This document shows, one piece after another, positions 39,697 to 52,146 of a stretch of DNA of 64,000 nucleotides. Source of the DNA: Duganella sp. BuS-21 (GTDB lineage Bacteria > Pseudomonadota > Gammaproteobacteria > Burkholderiales > Burkholderiaceae_D); assembly GCA_041874725.1 (NCBI GenBank), contig CP097466.1, forward strand, positions 2,170,001-2,234,000, read 5' to 3'. Below the pieces are notes generated by a model that was not told the origin of the DNA, ran no database searches, and was given only the letters and a program-made list of their open reading frames with translations. Both the position numbers and the translations under genes were made by a program. The number at the start of each line of letters is the position of its first letter. Positions within the stretch are counted from its first letter, which is position 1.

Positions 39697-40638
39697 ATGA
39701 ACCTTCATCAGTTGCGCTTTGTGCGCGAAGCAGTACGCCAGAACTACAACCTGACCGACGCCGCCAAGGCGCTATTCACCTCGCAGCCGGGCGTGTCCAA
39801 GGCGATTATCGAACTGGAAGAGGAATTGGGGGTCGATATCTTCACCCGCCACGGCAAGCGCATCCGGGGCCTGACGGAGCCGGGGCGGCTGGTGCTGCAG
39901 TCGGTGGAATTGATTATGCAGGAAATCGATTCGCTCAAGCGCATCGGCAAGGAATATGCGGCGCAGGACAGCGGCAGCTTTACCATCGCCACCACACACA
40001 CGCAGGCGCGCTACACGCTGCCCAAGGTGGTGCAGGCCTTCATGGTGAAGTTCCCGAAAGTGCGATTGTCTTTATTGCAAGGAAATCCGCAGCAGATCGC
40101 CGAAATGGTCCAGCGCGACCAGGCCGACCTGTGCATCGCCACCGAATCGATCGCCGGCGTGACCGGCCTGGTGACCTTGCCATGTTATCAATGGGAGCAC
40201 GTAATCGTGGTCGCGCCCGACCATCCGCTGCTGCGCATCAAGCAGCCGACGCTGGAAGAGATCGCGGCATTCCCGATCATCACGTATGATGGCGCCTTTG
40301 CCGGCCGCAGCAAGATAGACCATGCGTTTTCCCTGCGCGGCCTGAAGCTGGACGTGCTGCTGGAAGCCATCGACGCCGACGTGATCAAGACTTATGTGGA
40401 GTTGGGCATGGGGATTGGTATCATAGCGGGCATGGCCTTCGACGCCGAGCGCGACAAGAACCTGCGCGCCATCCCTGTGGGCCACCTGTTCGGCATGAAT
40501 GTGTCGCGGGTGGCGGTCAAGCAGGGCGCCTATCTGCGCAGCTATATCTACACCTTTATTGAACTGCTGGCGCCTACGCTCAACCGCAAATTGATCGAAC
40601 AGGCGATGAGTGGCGAAAAAGATAACTACGAACTATAA
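39697..40638 (+). CDS. cysB: CysB-type LysR transcriptional regulator
   Basis: A 313-residue LysR-family activator. The N-terminal winged helix (1-60) reads MNLHQLRFVREAVRQN and AAKALFTSQPGVSKAIIELE, close to CysB/Cbl. The effector domain follows with FTIATTHTQARYTLPKVV and the sulfate/O-acetylserine-type pocket region. It diverges from cysI, so control of the cys operon by sulfur supply is very likely. CysB and Cbl cannot be separated by eye, but a single copy beside the cys genes favours CysB. Confidence 0.9.
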   Translation: MNLHQLRFVREAVRQNYNLTDAAKALFTSQPGVSKAIIELEEELGVDIFTRHGKRIRGLTEPGRLVLQSVELIMQEIDSLKRIGKEYAAQDSGSFTIATTHTQARYTLPKVVQAFMVKFPKVRLSLLQGNPQQIAEMVQRDQADLCIATESIAGVTGLVTLPCYQWEHVIVVAPDHPLLRIKQPTLEEIAAFPIITYDGAFAGRSKIDHAFSLRGLKLDVLLEAIDADVIKTYVELGMGIGIIAGMAFDAERDKNLRAIPVGHLFGMNVSRVAVKQGAYLRSYIYTFIELLAPTLNRKLIEQAMSGEKDNYEL

Positions 40639-40651
40639 AGAAAGCATCATC

Positions 40652-41305
40652 ATGATTACCAATCAGTTGACACAATATTACGCCGTCAACGCCGACAACT
40701 ATGACCAGGTCTACGCCCAGGAAGAGCGTTTTGACGATCTGGATGACTTACAGGAAATGGTCGCCGAAATGTTCACCGGCCACAAGGTGCTGGAACTGGC
40801 CTGCGGCACGGCCTACTGGACCGACCTGATCGCCGAGACCGCCGAGTCGGTCTACGCCACCGACATTCTGCAGGAAATGCTGGACCTGGCGGAAACGCGC
40901 GGCCTGGACGAGGAGATCGTCTCGTTCGGCCAGCTGGACGCCTTCAATCTGCCGGACGGCCTGGAAGGCCAGTACACCGCCGTGTTCGCCGCCGGCCTGT
41001 GGAGCCATGTGCCGCGCGAGCAGTACGACAGTTTCCTGAAGATGCTGCGCGCCAAGCTGGGCAAGGACATCCTGGTGGTGTTGCTGGACGAATCCTATGT
41101 CGACGGCAATTCCATGGTCATCGCCCGCACCGATGCGCAGGGCAACACCTTCCAGATCCTCACCGCCGACGACGGCCAGCGCTACGAGATCATGAAGAAC
41201 TACCTGACCGATAGCACGCTGCGCAAGCGTTTCGCCAACCACGGGCGCCAGATCCGCATCGAGCGCCTGGAGTACTACTATTTGCTGAGCTGCCGTCTCA
41301 AATAA
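40652..41305 (+). CDS. Class I SAM-dependent methyltransferase
   Basis: A 217-residue Rossmann-type methyltransferase. Motif I is VLELACGTAYWTDL with the acidic SAM ligand region YATDI, and post-motif segments AVFAAGLWSHVPREQYDSFL fit small-molecule methyltransferases. The substrate cannot be inferred. The ATG at 40652, 13 bases after the cysB stop, starts at the conserved N terminus; a longer frame overlapping the end of cysB was rejected. It is likely cotranscribed with cysB, which hints at, but does not show, a sulfur or SAM-linked role. Confidence 0.8.
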   Translation: MITNQLTQYYAVNADNYDQVYAQEERFDDLDDLQEMVAEMFTGHKVLELACGTAYWTDLIAETAESVYATDILQEMLDLAETRGLDEEIVSFGQLDAFNLPDGLEGQYTAVFAAGLWSHVPREQYDSFLKMLRAKLGKDILVVLLDESYVDGNSMVIARTDAQGNTFQILTADDGQRYEIMKNYLTDSTLRKRFANHGRQIRIERLEYYYLLSCRLK

Positions 41306-41315
41306 AAGTTATCAC

Positions 41316-41337
41316 TTGATGTTCATTTGATGTTCAT
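41316..41337. repeat. Two adjacent 11-bp repeats upstream of the porin gene
   Basis: TTGATGTTCAT occurs twice head to tail (41316-41326 and 41327-41337), one helical turn apart. It lies in the AT-rich 137-bp gap between the methyltransferase and porin genes, and is a possible binding site for a dimeric or cooperative regulator. Confidence 0.5.
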
Positions 41338-41442
41338 TTACAACAAATGATCGTTGTCACATTGTTGAAGTAATTGACAGGCATGATTCCGGCCGTGGAA
41401 TCAATAACGCAATTTCTTTCAACCCTAAGTAGAGAACATCAA

Positions 41443-42528
41443 GTGAAAAAACTTACTCTGGCAGCACTGATCATCGGCGGCTTCGCTGCGCAAGCTCAAG
41501 CTCAATCGAATGTAACGATCTACGGCCTGGTGGACGCCGGCATCGTTAGCGAGCGCGGCGGCTCGGCCGGTTCCGTGACCAAAGTCACCAGCGGTATCGG
41601 CGGCCAGTCGCGTCTGGGCTTCCGTGGCACGGAAGACCTGGGCAACGGCCTGTCGGCCATCTTCCAGCTGGAAACCGGCTTCAAAGCCGACGACGGCACG
41701 CTCGACACCGCCAACAGCATCTTCAACCGTCAGGCCTTCGTCGGCCTGAAAAGCAAGGACGCCGGTCAGCTGACCATCGGTCGTCAATACACCATGTTGT
41801 ACCTGGCGCAAAGCCAGGTGGCCGACCCGTTCGGCGCCGGCTATGCCGGCACCATCAAAAACCTGTTCCCAACCTCGGGCGCCAACACCCGCGTCAGCAA
41901 CGCCCTGGTGTACTCGACCCCGGTCATCGAAGGTTTTAGCGCCGACGCCCTGTACGCCCTGGGCGAGCAGAACGGCAGCTCGACCGCCGGCCGTCAGTTC
42001 GGCCTGGGCCTGAACTACGCCCAAGGCCCGCTGAACGCGCGCCTGGTGCACAACAACAAGAACAACGACACCGTAGCCGTTGGCACCACCCCGGCACGCC
42101 AGCAGTCGAGCGGCCGCACCACCATGTTCGCCGCCAACTACGACTTCAAGGTGGTCAAGGCTTACTTCGCCTACGGCTCGAACGATGGCGTGAACAGCGC
42201 CCAGATCCCGGTGGCCAACGCCTACGGCTACACCGTCGCGCCTAAAGCCAGCCTGGACAGCGCAGACTACCTGATCGGTGCGCAGATCCCGGTCGGCGCC
42301 GGCACCATCATGGCCTCGTTCATCAACAAGAACGACAAGACCGCCAACAACCAGGACGCTACTCAGTGGGCCGTCGGCTACCTGTACGCCCTGTCGAAGC
42401 GCACCAGCACCTACGTTGCTTACGCCAAGATCAAGAACAAGAACGGCGCCGGCTACACCGTTGGCAACAACAACGAGCCAGGCACCGGCGACAAAGCCTT
42501 CAACCTGGGCCTGCGTCACGCGTTCTAA
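41443..42528 (+). CDS. General outer-membrane porin
   Basis: A 361-residue Gram-negative trimeric porin of the betaproteobacterial OmpC-like family. The signal peptide KKLTLAALIIGGFAAQAQAQ is followed by SNVTIYGLVDAGI, the usual first strand. SRLGFRGTEDLGNGLSAIFQLE and NRQAFVGLKSKDAGQLTIGRQY are family hallmarks, and the last strand ends in the C-terminal phenylalanine (LRHAF) needed for BAM recognition. A GTG at 41443 was chosen because it begins at the signal peptide. The further-upstream ATG at 41374 would add 23 unlikely residues. Codon use is strongly biased, suggesting high expression. It converges on a kinase gene with a 4-base overlap. Confidence 0.92.
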   Translation: MKKLTLAALIIGGFAAQAQAQSNVTIYGLVDAGIVSERGGSAGSVTKVTSGIGGQSRLGFRGTEDLGNGLSAIFQLETGFKADDGTLDTANSIFNRQAFVGLKSKDAGQLTIGRQYTMLYLAQSQVADPFGAGYAGTIKNLFPTSGANTRVSNALVYSTPVIEGFSADALYALGEQNGSSTAGRQFGLGLNYAQGPLNARLVHNNKNNDTVAVGTTPARQQSSGRTTMFAANYDFKVVKAYFAYGSNDGVNSAQIPVANAYGYTVAPKASLDSADYLIGAQIPVGAGTIMASFINKNDKTANNQDATQWAVGYLYALSKRTSTYVAYAKIKNKNGAGYTVGNNNEPGTGDKAFNLGLRHAF

Positions 42529-43298
42529 GTTGTTGAGGTTGTAGGGGCGGGCGGCAGCGGCAGCCGGATCATGATCCGGGTGCCGCCGTCGCTGGCGATG
42601 GCGATCTCGCCCTGCAGTGCCCAGACCCGTTCGCGCATCCCGATCAGGCCGTAGGACGAGGCCTTGTCCATGTCCTTTTCGGCGATGCCGCGGCCGTCGT
42701 CATGGATGGTGATGTGCAAGGCCCCATCCTGGCGATACAGCGACAAGCCCACTTTGTGCGCCTCGGCGTGGCGGGCGATATTGGTCAGCGCTTCCTGCGC
42801 AATGCGGAAGATGGCGGTGCTGTAGGCGTCGTCCAGTACCAGTTCTTCTTCGTTGGCGTCCAGCGTGCAACTGATGCCGTTGCGCGTTTCAAACTCGTGG
42901 CGCAAGCTCTGCAGCGCAAAATACAAACCACCTTCATCGAGTGCGCGCGGGCGCAGGTTGCCGGCTATGCGGCGCAGCGAGGTAATCGCCGTCATCAGCA
43001 ATGCATCCATGCCCGCCTGCAGCTTGCGGGTGGCGGCGTTGTTGCTGGTGTGGCGCTGCAGCAGCGCCAGGTCGCCGCGCAAGGTGGCCAGCAGTTGGCC
43101 CAGGTCGTCATGCAGCTCGCGCGCGATGTGCTTGCGTTCCTCTTCACGGATGGTTTGCAGCGCGGTCGACAGTTCGCGCAGCTGGGCGTAGGAGCGTTCG
43201 GTGGCGGTGGAGTCGCGCTCGCAGCCGAGGCGCCAGCAGATGCGCCCGGTGAGCGCCAAGGCGGCGCCCAGTAACAGCAGTGTTCGGATGCGGCGCAT
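42525..43298 (-). CDS. Orphan HisKA_3-type sensor histidine kinase
   Basis: A 257-residue NarX/UhpB-class kinase. A single N-terminal hydrophobic segment (about 5-22) is followed directly by a HisKA_3 dimerisation domain with phosphoacceptor His in ERKHIARELHDDLGQ. The HATPase domain reads LTNIARHAEAH and ITIHDDGRGI, then GLIGMRERV. There is no recognisable sensor domain, and no NarL-type response regulator is encoded beside it. The neighbouring regulator is of LytTR type and has its own kinase. A partner encoded elsewhere is therefore expected. The gene end overlaps the porin gene end. Confidence 0.85.
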   Translation of the reverse strand: MRRIRTLLLLGAALALTGRICWRLGCERDSTATERSYAQLRELSTALQTIREEERKHIARELHDDLGQLLATLRGDLALLQRHTSNNAATRKLQAGMDALLMTAITSLRRIAGNLRPRALDEGGLYFALQSLRHEFETRNGISCTLDANEEELVLDDAYSTAIFRIAQEALTNIARHAEAHKVGLSLYRQDGALHITIHDDGRGIAEKDMDKASSYGLIGMRERVWALQGEIAIASDGGTRIMIRLPLPPAPTTSTT

Positions 43299-43382
43299 GG
43301 GATCTCCCTGCGGCCGGGAATCAGCCGCGTCGAGTTACCTTATGCCAGTGCGCCGGGGCGGGGCTTGATATGCCGCAGGCCT

Positions 43383-44150
43383 TTACATCTGCTTGAACAA
43401 ATGCAGGAAGCTGCGGCTGACTTCCAGCTTGTCGGAGCGACCCTTGATCATCACCAGGTGACGGCCGCGTATATCGCGGGTCACGCCCTCGATGGCGTTG
43501 ACGTTGACCAGGGTGGCGCGGTGGATCTGCCAGAACAGGGCAGGGTCCAGCTCCTCGGCCAGGTCGCGCACCGGCTTGCGGATCAGCGCTTCATATTTTT
43601 CGGTCTGCACGCAGGTGTATTTTTCATCGGAGCGGAAGAACAGGATCTCCTCGACCGGAATCATGCGCAGGTCCTGGCCGATGCTGGCCTGGATCCATTG
43701 CAGGAAGGCCGGCTTGGGCGCGGCGATCTTTTCCGTCAGCTGGGCCAGCATGGCGGTTACGCTGGCGCTGACGTCGCTGGCGGCGGCCGGCTGGTTCAGG
43801 CGGGTCTTGAGGCGGTCGACGGTGATCTGCAGACGCTCCTGCTCTGGCGGTTTCAGCACGTAGTCGATGGCGCCGCGCTCGAAGGCTTCCACGGCGTAAG
43901 CGTCGTAGGCGGTCACGAACACGATATTGCTCTTGTTGCCGATCACGGAGGCCGCTTCCATGCCGGTCTTGCCGGGCATGCGGATGTCGAGGAAGGTGAA
44001 GTCCGGCTTGAGTTCATCGACCAGCTCGATGGCCTCGTCGCCATTCTTGGCCTCGCCAATGATTTCCAGCTCGGGCCAGACCTGGCCCAGGCGCATGCGC
44101 AACTGGTCGCGCATTAAACGTTCGTCGTCTGCAATGATTGCTGTAGGCAT
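43383..44150 (-). CDS. LytTR-family response regulator (second system)
   Basis: A 255-residue regulator with an N-terminal receiver (acidic D8/D9, phosphoacceptor Asp55 in FLDIRMPG). An Ala-rich linker (about 145-160) leads to a C-terminal LytTR domain (FFRSDEKYTCVQT, FWQIHRATLVNVNAI). It lies 58 bp downstream of the LytS-like kinase gene on the same strand, forming a two-component system. Targets are unknown. Confidence 0.9.
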   Translation of the reverse strand: MPTAIIADDERLMRDQLRMRLGQVWPELEIIGEAKNGDEAIELVDELKPDFTFLDIRMPGKTGMEAASVIGNKSNIVFVTAYDAYAVEAFERGAIDYVLKPPEQERLQITVDRLKTRLNQPAAASDVSASVTAMLAQLTEKIAAPKPAFLQWIQASIGQDLRMIPVEEILFFRSDEKYTCVQTEKYEALIRKPVRDLAEELDPALFWQIHRATLVNVNAIEGVTRDIRGRHLVMIKGRSDKLEVSRSFLHLFKQM

Positions 44151-44208
44151 CTTGTTCGGGTGTGAAGGTTGTTTAATTTATTATTCAACGAATCGCGCTA
44201 ATAAGCAA

Positions 44209-45513
44209 TCAATGCGACTTGTTTGCCAGTTGATATGGCACTTCAATGGTCACAATGACCCCGCTCGGGCTGTTGGCGGCGATCAGCAACTGGCCCTGGT
44301 CGCCGTGCAGCAGTTTCAGGCGTTCGCGGATATTGGTCAGGCCGAGGCCGGTGCCATCGCTCGGCTTGGCGCCGAAACCCAGGCCGTCGTCGATGACGAT
44401 CACGCGCAGCTTGTTATGGGCCACGTCGGCGCGCACTTTCAGGGTGCCGCCCTCGGGCTTGCCTTCGAGGCCGTGCTTGATGGCGTTTTCCACCATCGAT
44501 TGCAGCATCATCGGCGGGAAGGCGGCGGTGCGCAGGCCGTCCGGGATGTCGAGGTCGACGGTCAGGCGTTCTTCCATGCGCATTTTCAGCAGGTTCAGGT
44601 AGGCCTCCACCATGTCGGCCTCGCGGCCTAGGTTGGTGATCAGGGCGTTGTCGCGCATTTGCGGCAGCACCGCGCGCAGGTATTTGATCAGGCTGCGCTG
44701 CATGGCCGAGGCGCGCGGCGGATCGGTTTCGATCAGGTGCTCGACCGAGGCCAGGGTATTGAACAGGAAGTGCGGCTCGACCTGGGCCTGCATCATCTGC
44801 ATCTTCGCTTCGCTGAGCTGGCGCTGCATGGATTCGCGTTCAGCGGTGGCGTTGGCGGTCTGGGTTTCGGCTTCGGCGCGCATTTTCTTGCTCATCAGGA
44901 CCTTGGTGCCGAACAGGGCCAGCACCAGCAGCGTGATGAAACTCTTGAACCAGGTGGAGGCCTGGCCGTGATAGCGGGCTACCTTCTGTTCGGCGGCGTC
45001 GTCGACCGCTTCTTCGATCGCGTTGGACAGTTCTTCACCGATCTGCGGCGGCAGGTCGATGTGTACTTCCTCGCCGGGCAGCGAGGGCAGGGCGGGAATG
45101 TCGCTCTTGGCGGCGGCGCCAGGCGTCGCGGGCGTGGCCGGCGCCTCGGGTGGCTCAGGCAAGGCGGGTGAGGCTGGAGCTTCGGGCGGAGCGGCCGGCG
45201 CAATGCCTTCCTCGGCGTTCTTGTTGCGGATCTTGCGCGGGTTGAAATGGATGCCGCTGTCATCGATCAGGATATTGGTGTCGCCGCTCTTGCGTTTCTG
45301 TGTATGGCTGCCGCGATCGATATCGTCACGCACCGGACTGGAAGAGAACAGCTCGTCCTGCAGGATGGAACCGGCAATCAGCATCAGCACCGCAAACACC
45401 AGGAACTTCCACCACGACAGCTGGGTTACCCAGGTGGAGGTAACGTCGAAGCCGCGATGCAGCAGGCCGCCGGCGGTCTTCAGGGTGTCTTGTACTTTAG
45501 GTGTAGGAAACAT
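44209..45513 (-). CDS. LytS-like sensor kinase with Pro/Ala-rich periplasmic segment
   Basis: A 434-residue kinase with two membrane segments (about 34-52 and 190-207). They enclose an unusual 135-residue, probably periplasmic region. That region has a basic patch (QKRKS) and a Pro/Ala/Glu-rich stretch (about 104-145, PEAPASPALPEPPEAP), followed by an acidic helix. A coiled coil (210-240) leads to the His_kinase domain with His248 (QVEPHFLFN). It has an intact N box (VENAIKHG) and G boxes (IDDGLGF, GTGLGL), unlike the LytS-like kinase at 8084-9118. It pairs with the LytTR regulator downstream. Confidence 0.88.
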   Translation of the reverse strand: MFPTPKVQDTLKTAGGLLHRGFDVTSTWVTQLSWWKFLVFAVLMLIAGSILQDELFSSSPVRDDIDRGSHTQKRKSGDTNILIDDSGIHFNPRKIRNKNAEEGIAPAAPPEAPASPALPEPPEAPATPATPGAAAKSDIPALPSLPGEEVHIDLPPQIGEELSNAIEEAVDDAAEQKVARYHGQASTWFKSFITLLVLALFGTKVLMSKKMRAEAETQTANATAERESMQRQLSEAKMQMMQAQVEPHFLFNTLASVEHLIETDPPRASAMQRSLIKYLRAVLPQMRDNALITNLGREADMVEAYLNLLKMRMEERLTVDLDIPDGLRTAAFPPMMLQSMVENAIKHGLEGKPEGGTLKVRADVAHNKLRVIVIDDGLGFGAKPSDGTGLGLTNIRERLKLLHGDQGQLLIAANSPSGVIVTIEVPYQLANKSH

Positions 45514-45627
45514 ATACAGCTTTCACTCTTAACATGGAGCAAGTGTACCCAGCATCGCCCCTACACGCCATGCGATTGCGACAGTCTGCAAAAAACGGGG
45601 ATCAGACGGTAAATGCATACGAAGCCC

Positions 45628-45657
45628 TTGCCAAACCCGTTTGAGGTTTGCTATAGT
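45628..45657 (+). promoter_or_regulatory. Possible upstream rRNA promoter
   Basis: TTGCCA (45628-45633) and TATAGT (45652-45657) with an 18-bp spacer, about 290 bp before the 16S gene. It is a plausible P1-like promoter, weaker in sequence than the next one. Confidence 0.45.
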
Positions 45658-45714
45658 TCGGTCCCTCGCAGATCAACGCGTACGCTGCAAAGCGAAACGA
45701 TGAAAACTGAGGGG

Positions 45715-45743
45715 TTGACGAGATAAAAGAAACGCTTCATAAT
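45715..45743 (+). promoter_or_regulatory. Main rRNA operon promoter
   Basis: TTGACG (45715-45720) and CATAAT (45738-45743) are near-consensus sigma-70 elements at the ideal 17-bp spacing, about 200 bp upstream of mature 16S. A boxA-like TGATCTTTAAAAA follows at 45794-45806, fitting rRNA antitermination. Confidence 0.75.
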
Positions 45744-45809
45744 CTCGCTCCTGTGCTGATGAACACAACGCTTCTTCAGCTAGCAATACAAGATGATCTT
45801 TAAAAATTT

Positions 45810-45829
45810 ACAGTCGATAAATGTGGGCG
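45810..45829 (+). other. 5' strand of the 16S RNase III processing stem
   Basis: These 20 bases pair with 47509-47528 downstream of 16S, with only two G-U wobbles. The pair is the long stem that brackets 16S in the primary transcript and is cut by RNase III. Confidence 0.75.
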
Positions 45830-45945
45830 TTTGATGCTGCAACAAAAAGCATTAAATGCTCAAGCAATAAATATTCAGTAGAAATACTGTCAGTATTTTG
45901 AGTAAGAGCGAACCAGTGGCCAGCAGTGGTCACTAAACAGAGATT

Positions 45946-47478
<1,533 letters not shown>

Positions 47479-47553
47479 GAGTTTGCAGGTTCTTCGGAAC
47501 ATTTCAAGCGCTCACACTTATCGACTGTAGACCATAAAAGAACAGCAAATATT

Positions 47554-47630
47554 GGGGCTGTAGCTCAGCTGGTTAGAGCACCGTGTTGATAACGCGGGGG
47601 TCGTTGGTTCGAGTCCAACCAGCCCTACCA
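47554..47630 (+). tRNA. tRNA-Ile (anticodon GAT)
   Basis: A 77-nt cloverleaf in the 16S-23S spacer. The acceptor strand GGGGCTG pairs with CAGCCCT (first pair G-U), the anticodon loop TTGATAA gives GAT, the T arm is GTTGG-TTCGAGT-CCAAC, and CCA is encoded. This is a standard rRNA-operon spacer tRNA. Confidence 0.97.
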
Positions 47631-47656
47631 GTTGCCGGTATTTAGAAATACCCAAT

Positions 47657-47732
47657 GGGGGATTAGCTCAGCTGGGAGAGCACCTGCTTTGCAAGCAGGG
47701 GGTCGTCGGTTCGATCCCGTCATCCTCCACCA
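47657..47732 (+). tRNA. tRNA-Ala (anticodon TGC)
   Basis: A 76-nt cloverleaf following tRNA-Ile in the spacer. The acceptor GGGGGAT pairs with ATCCTCC, the anticodon stem-loop CCTGC-TTTGCAA-GCAGG carries TGC, and CCA is encoded. The T stem has one U-U mismatch. Confidence 0.97.
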
Positions 47733-47787
47733 ATACCTGCTTTTACGTAAGCCAGCCAAGCGCTCGGGTTTAGGTAAAAGCAGTATC

Positions 47788-47799
47788 GTTCTTTAACAA
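47788..47799 (+). promoter_or_regulatory. boxA antitermination element before 23S
   Basis: GTTCTTTAACAA matches the rRNA boxA core (GCTCTTTAACAA type) in the leader of 23S, about 110 bp before its mature 5' end. Confidence 0.6.
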
Positions 47800-47911
47800 T
47801 CTGGAAGAAGTAAAGTTTTATTAAGCGTGTATCGACAGATACATGCTTGGGTAGTAAAACTCATCATCACAAAGTAGTAAATGCTTAGAACTATAGCCGT
47901 CAAGGTTATAG

Positions 47912-50786
<2,875 letters not shown>

Positions 50787-50854
50787 CTATAACCTTGATG
50801 GTTATATGCATTTACTCTGATGATGAGTGTGCTACCCAATAAACTAAATGAGAT

Positions 50855-50870
50855 CCCCGCGTTCGCGGGG
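50855..50870. repeat. Perfect hairpin in the 23S-5S spacer
   Basis: CCCCGCG-TT-CGCGGGG is a 7-bp, GC-only stem in the 163-bp spacer between 23S and 5S. The following ACGACGCTGACG resembles the REP-type repeats in the prp and cys operons. Confidence 0.6.
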
Positions 50871-50949
50871 ACGACGCTGACGCGCCGCTTTACTTCTCCC
50901 AGATTCGCTGTGGCGCCCAATCGGTGGCGCCAGAGCATACAAGTCAAAG

Positions 50950-51062
50950 CTTGATGACCATAGTAAGTCGGTCCCACCCCTTCCCATCCCGAACAGGACC
51001 GTGAAACGACTCTACGCCGATGATAGTGCTGCAACCAGTGTGAAAGTAGGTTATCGTCAAGC
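50950..51062 (+). rRNA. rrf: 5S ribosomal RNA
   Basis: About 113 nt. The ends GCTTGATGA and TCGTCAAGC pair as the terminal helix I. The internal CCCATCCCGAAC is the conserved loop and helix of 5S. It is the last gene of the rrn operon, with an intrinsic terminator 15 bases further on. Confidence 0.94.
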
Positions 51063-51077
51063 TAGTTATTCCGAAAG

Positions 51078-51116
51078 AAGCCCCAACAGATTAGATGCTG
51101 TTGGGGCTTTTTTTTA
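51078..51116 (+). terminator. Intrinsic terminator of the rRNA operon
   Basis: AAGCCCCAACAG and CTGTTGGGGCTT form a 12-bp stem with an 8-base loop, followed by a run of T (51108-51115). It is a strong rho-independent terminator directly after 5S. Confidence 0.95.
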
Positions 51117-51161
51117 TGTATCATTAGTCGTTGCAAAGACCAACTACTAAAGGGTGCATAC

Positions 51162-52091
51162 ATGTCAAAACAATATCGCTTGGTAACGCGCAGTGACTTC
51201 GATGGTCTAGTCTGCGCGGTACTACTCAAGCACCTGGATCTGATAGATGAAATCCTGTTCGTCCACCCGAAGGACATGCAGGACGGTAAGATCAGCATCA
51301 CCGATCGTGACATCACGACCAATTTGCCCTATGTGGCGGGCGCGCACATCGCCTTCGACCACCACCTGTCCGAAACCATCCGCAATACTGGCGATCGCCA
51401 GAATCACATCATCGATCCCGAGGCACCATCCGCCGCGCGCGTGGTGTATGACTACTATGGCGGCTTGAAGGCTTTCCCGGCGTCGTGGGACGATATGATG
51501 GCGGCGGTCGACAAGGGCGACGCCGCGCGCTTCAACGAGCAGGAAGTGTTGAATCCGGAAGGCTGGGACTTGCTGAACTTCCTGATGGATGCGCGCACCG
51601 GCCTGGGCCGCTTCCGCGAGTTCCGCATCTCCAACTACAACCTGATGATGGACTTGATCGACTACTGCAAGAATCACTCAATTGCAGAGATCATGGAACT
51701 GCCGGACGTGAAGGAGCGCAAGGAACTGTACTTCGAGCATGCCGAGAAGTGCAAGGACCAGATCCGCCGCTGCGCCACCGTGCACAAGAACCTGGTGGTG
51801 CTGGATCTGCGCAACGAAGAGGTCATCTTCGCCGGCAACCGCTTCATCGTCTACGCGATTTTCCCGCAGACGAATATCTCGATCCACGTGCTGTGGGGCT
51901 TGAAGAACCAGAACACCGTGTTCGCCACCGGCAAATCGATCCTGAACCGTAGCTCGAAAACCAATATCGGCGCGCTGATGCTGGAATACGGCGGTGGCGG
52001 GCACGAGAATGCCGGCACCTGCCAGGTGGATAACGAGATGGCGGAGGATGTGCTGGGAGCCTTGATCCACCGGATCACGACAGAAGGTTGA
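51162..52091 (+). CDS. DHH-family phosphoesterase
   Basis: A 309-residue protein of the DHH/DHHA1 superfamily, often labelled exopolyphosphatase-related. The N-terminal DHH domain has motif I SDFDGL (Asp12, Asp14) and the name-giving FDHH (Asp66-His67-His68). The C-terminal DHHA1 domain carries GGGGHENAGTC. Members hydrolyse short oligonucleotides, cyclic-dinucleotide breakdown products or other phosphoesters, and the substrate here is not certain. A link to c-di-GMP clearance (as for NrnA-type enzymes) is possible given neighbouring genes, but is speculative. It is transcribed after the rrn terminator and ends in a bidirectional terminator. Confidence 0.85.
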   Translation: MSKQYRLVTRSDFDGLVCAVLLKHLDLIDEILFVHPKDMQDGKISITDRDITTNLPYVAGAHIAFDHHLSETIRNTGDRQNHIIDPEAPSAARVVYDYYGGLKAFPASWDDMMAAVDKGDAARFNEQEVLNPEGWDLLNFLMDARTGLGRFREFRISNYNLMMDLIDYCKNHSIAEIMELPDVKERKELYFEHAEKCKDQIRRCATVHKNLVVLDLRNEEVIFAGNRFIVYAIFPQTNISIHVLWGLKNQNTVFATGKSILNRSSKTNIGALMLEYGGGGHENAGTCQVDNEMAEDVLGALIHRITTEG

Positions 52092-52144
52092 AAAAAGCGT
52101 GTGCGGTGCGACGCTCAAGTCGTCGCACCGCCACACGCTTTTTT
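52091..52144. terminator. Bidirectional terminator between DHH gene and flavoprotein gene
   Basis: A long inverted repeat: A6-GCGTGTG-CGGTGCGACG, loop CTCAAGT, then CGTCGCACCG-C-CACACGC-T6, with one bulged C. A and T tracts on both sides let it work for both convergent genes. Its first base is the last base of the DHH gene stop codon. Confidence 0.92.
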
Positions 52145-52146
52145 AA

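Noticed and set aside
51162..52091. Assignment of the DHH protein to a named c-di-GMP or polyphosphate enzyme
   Set aside because: Motifs define only the superfamily; substrate cannot be fixed from sequence alone.
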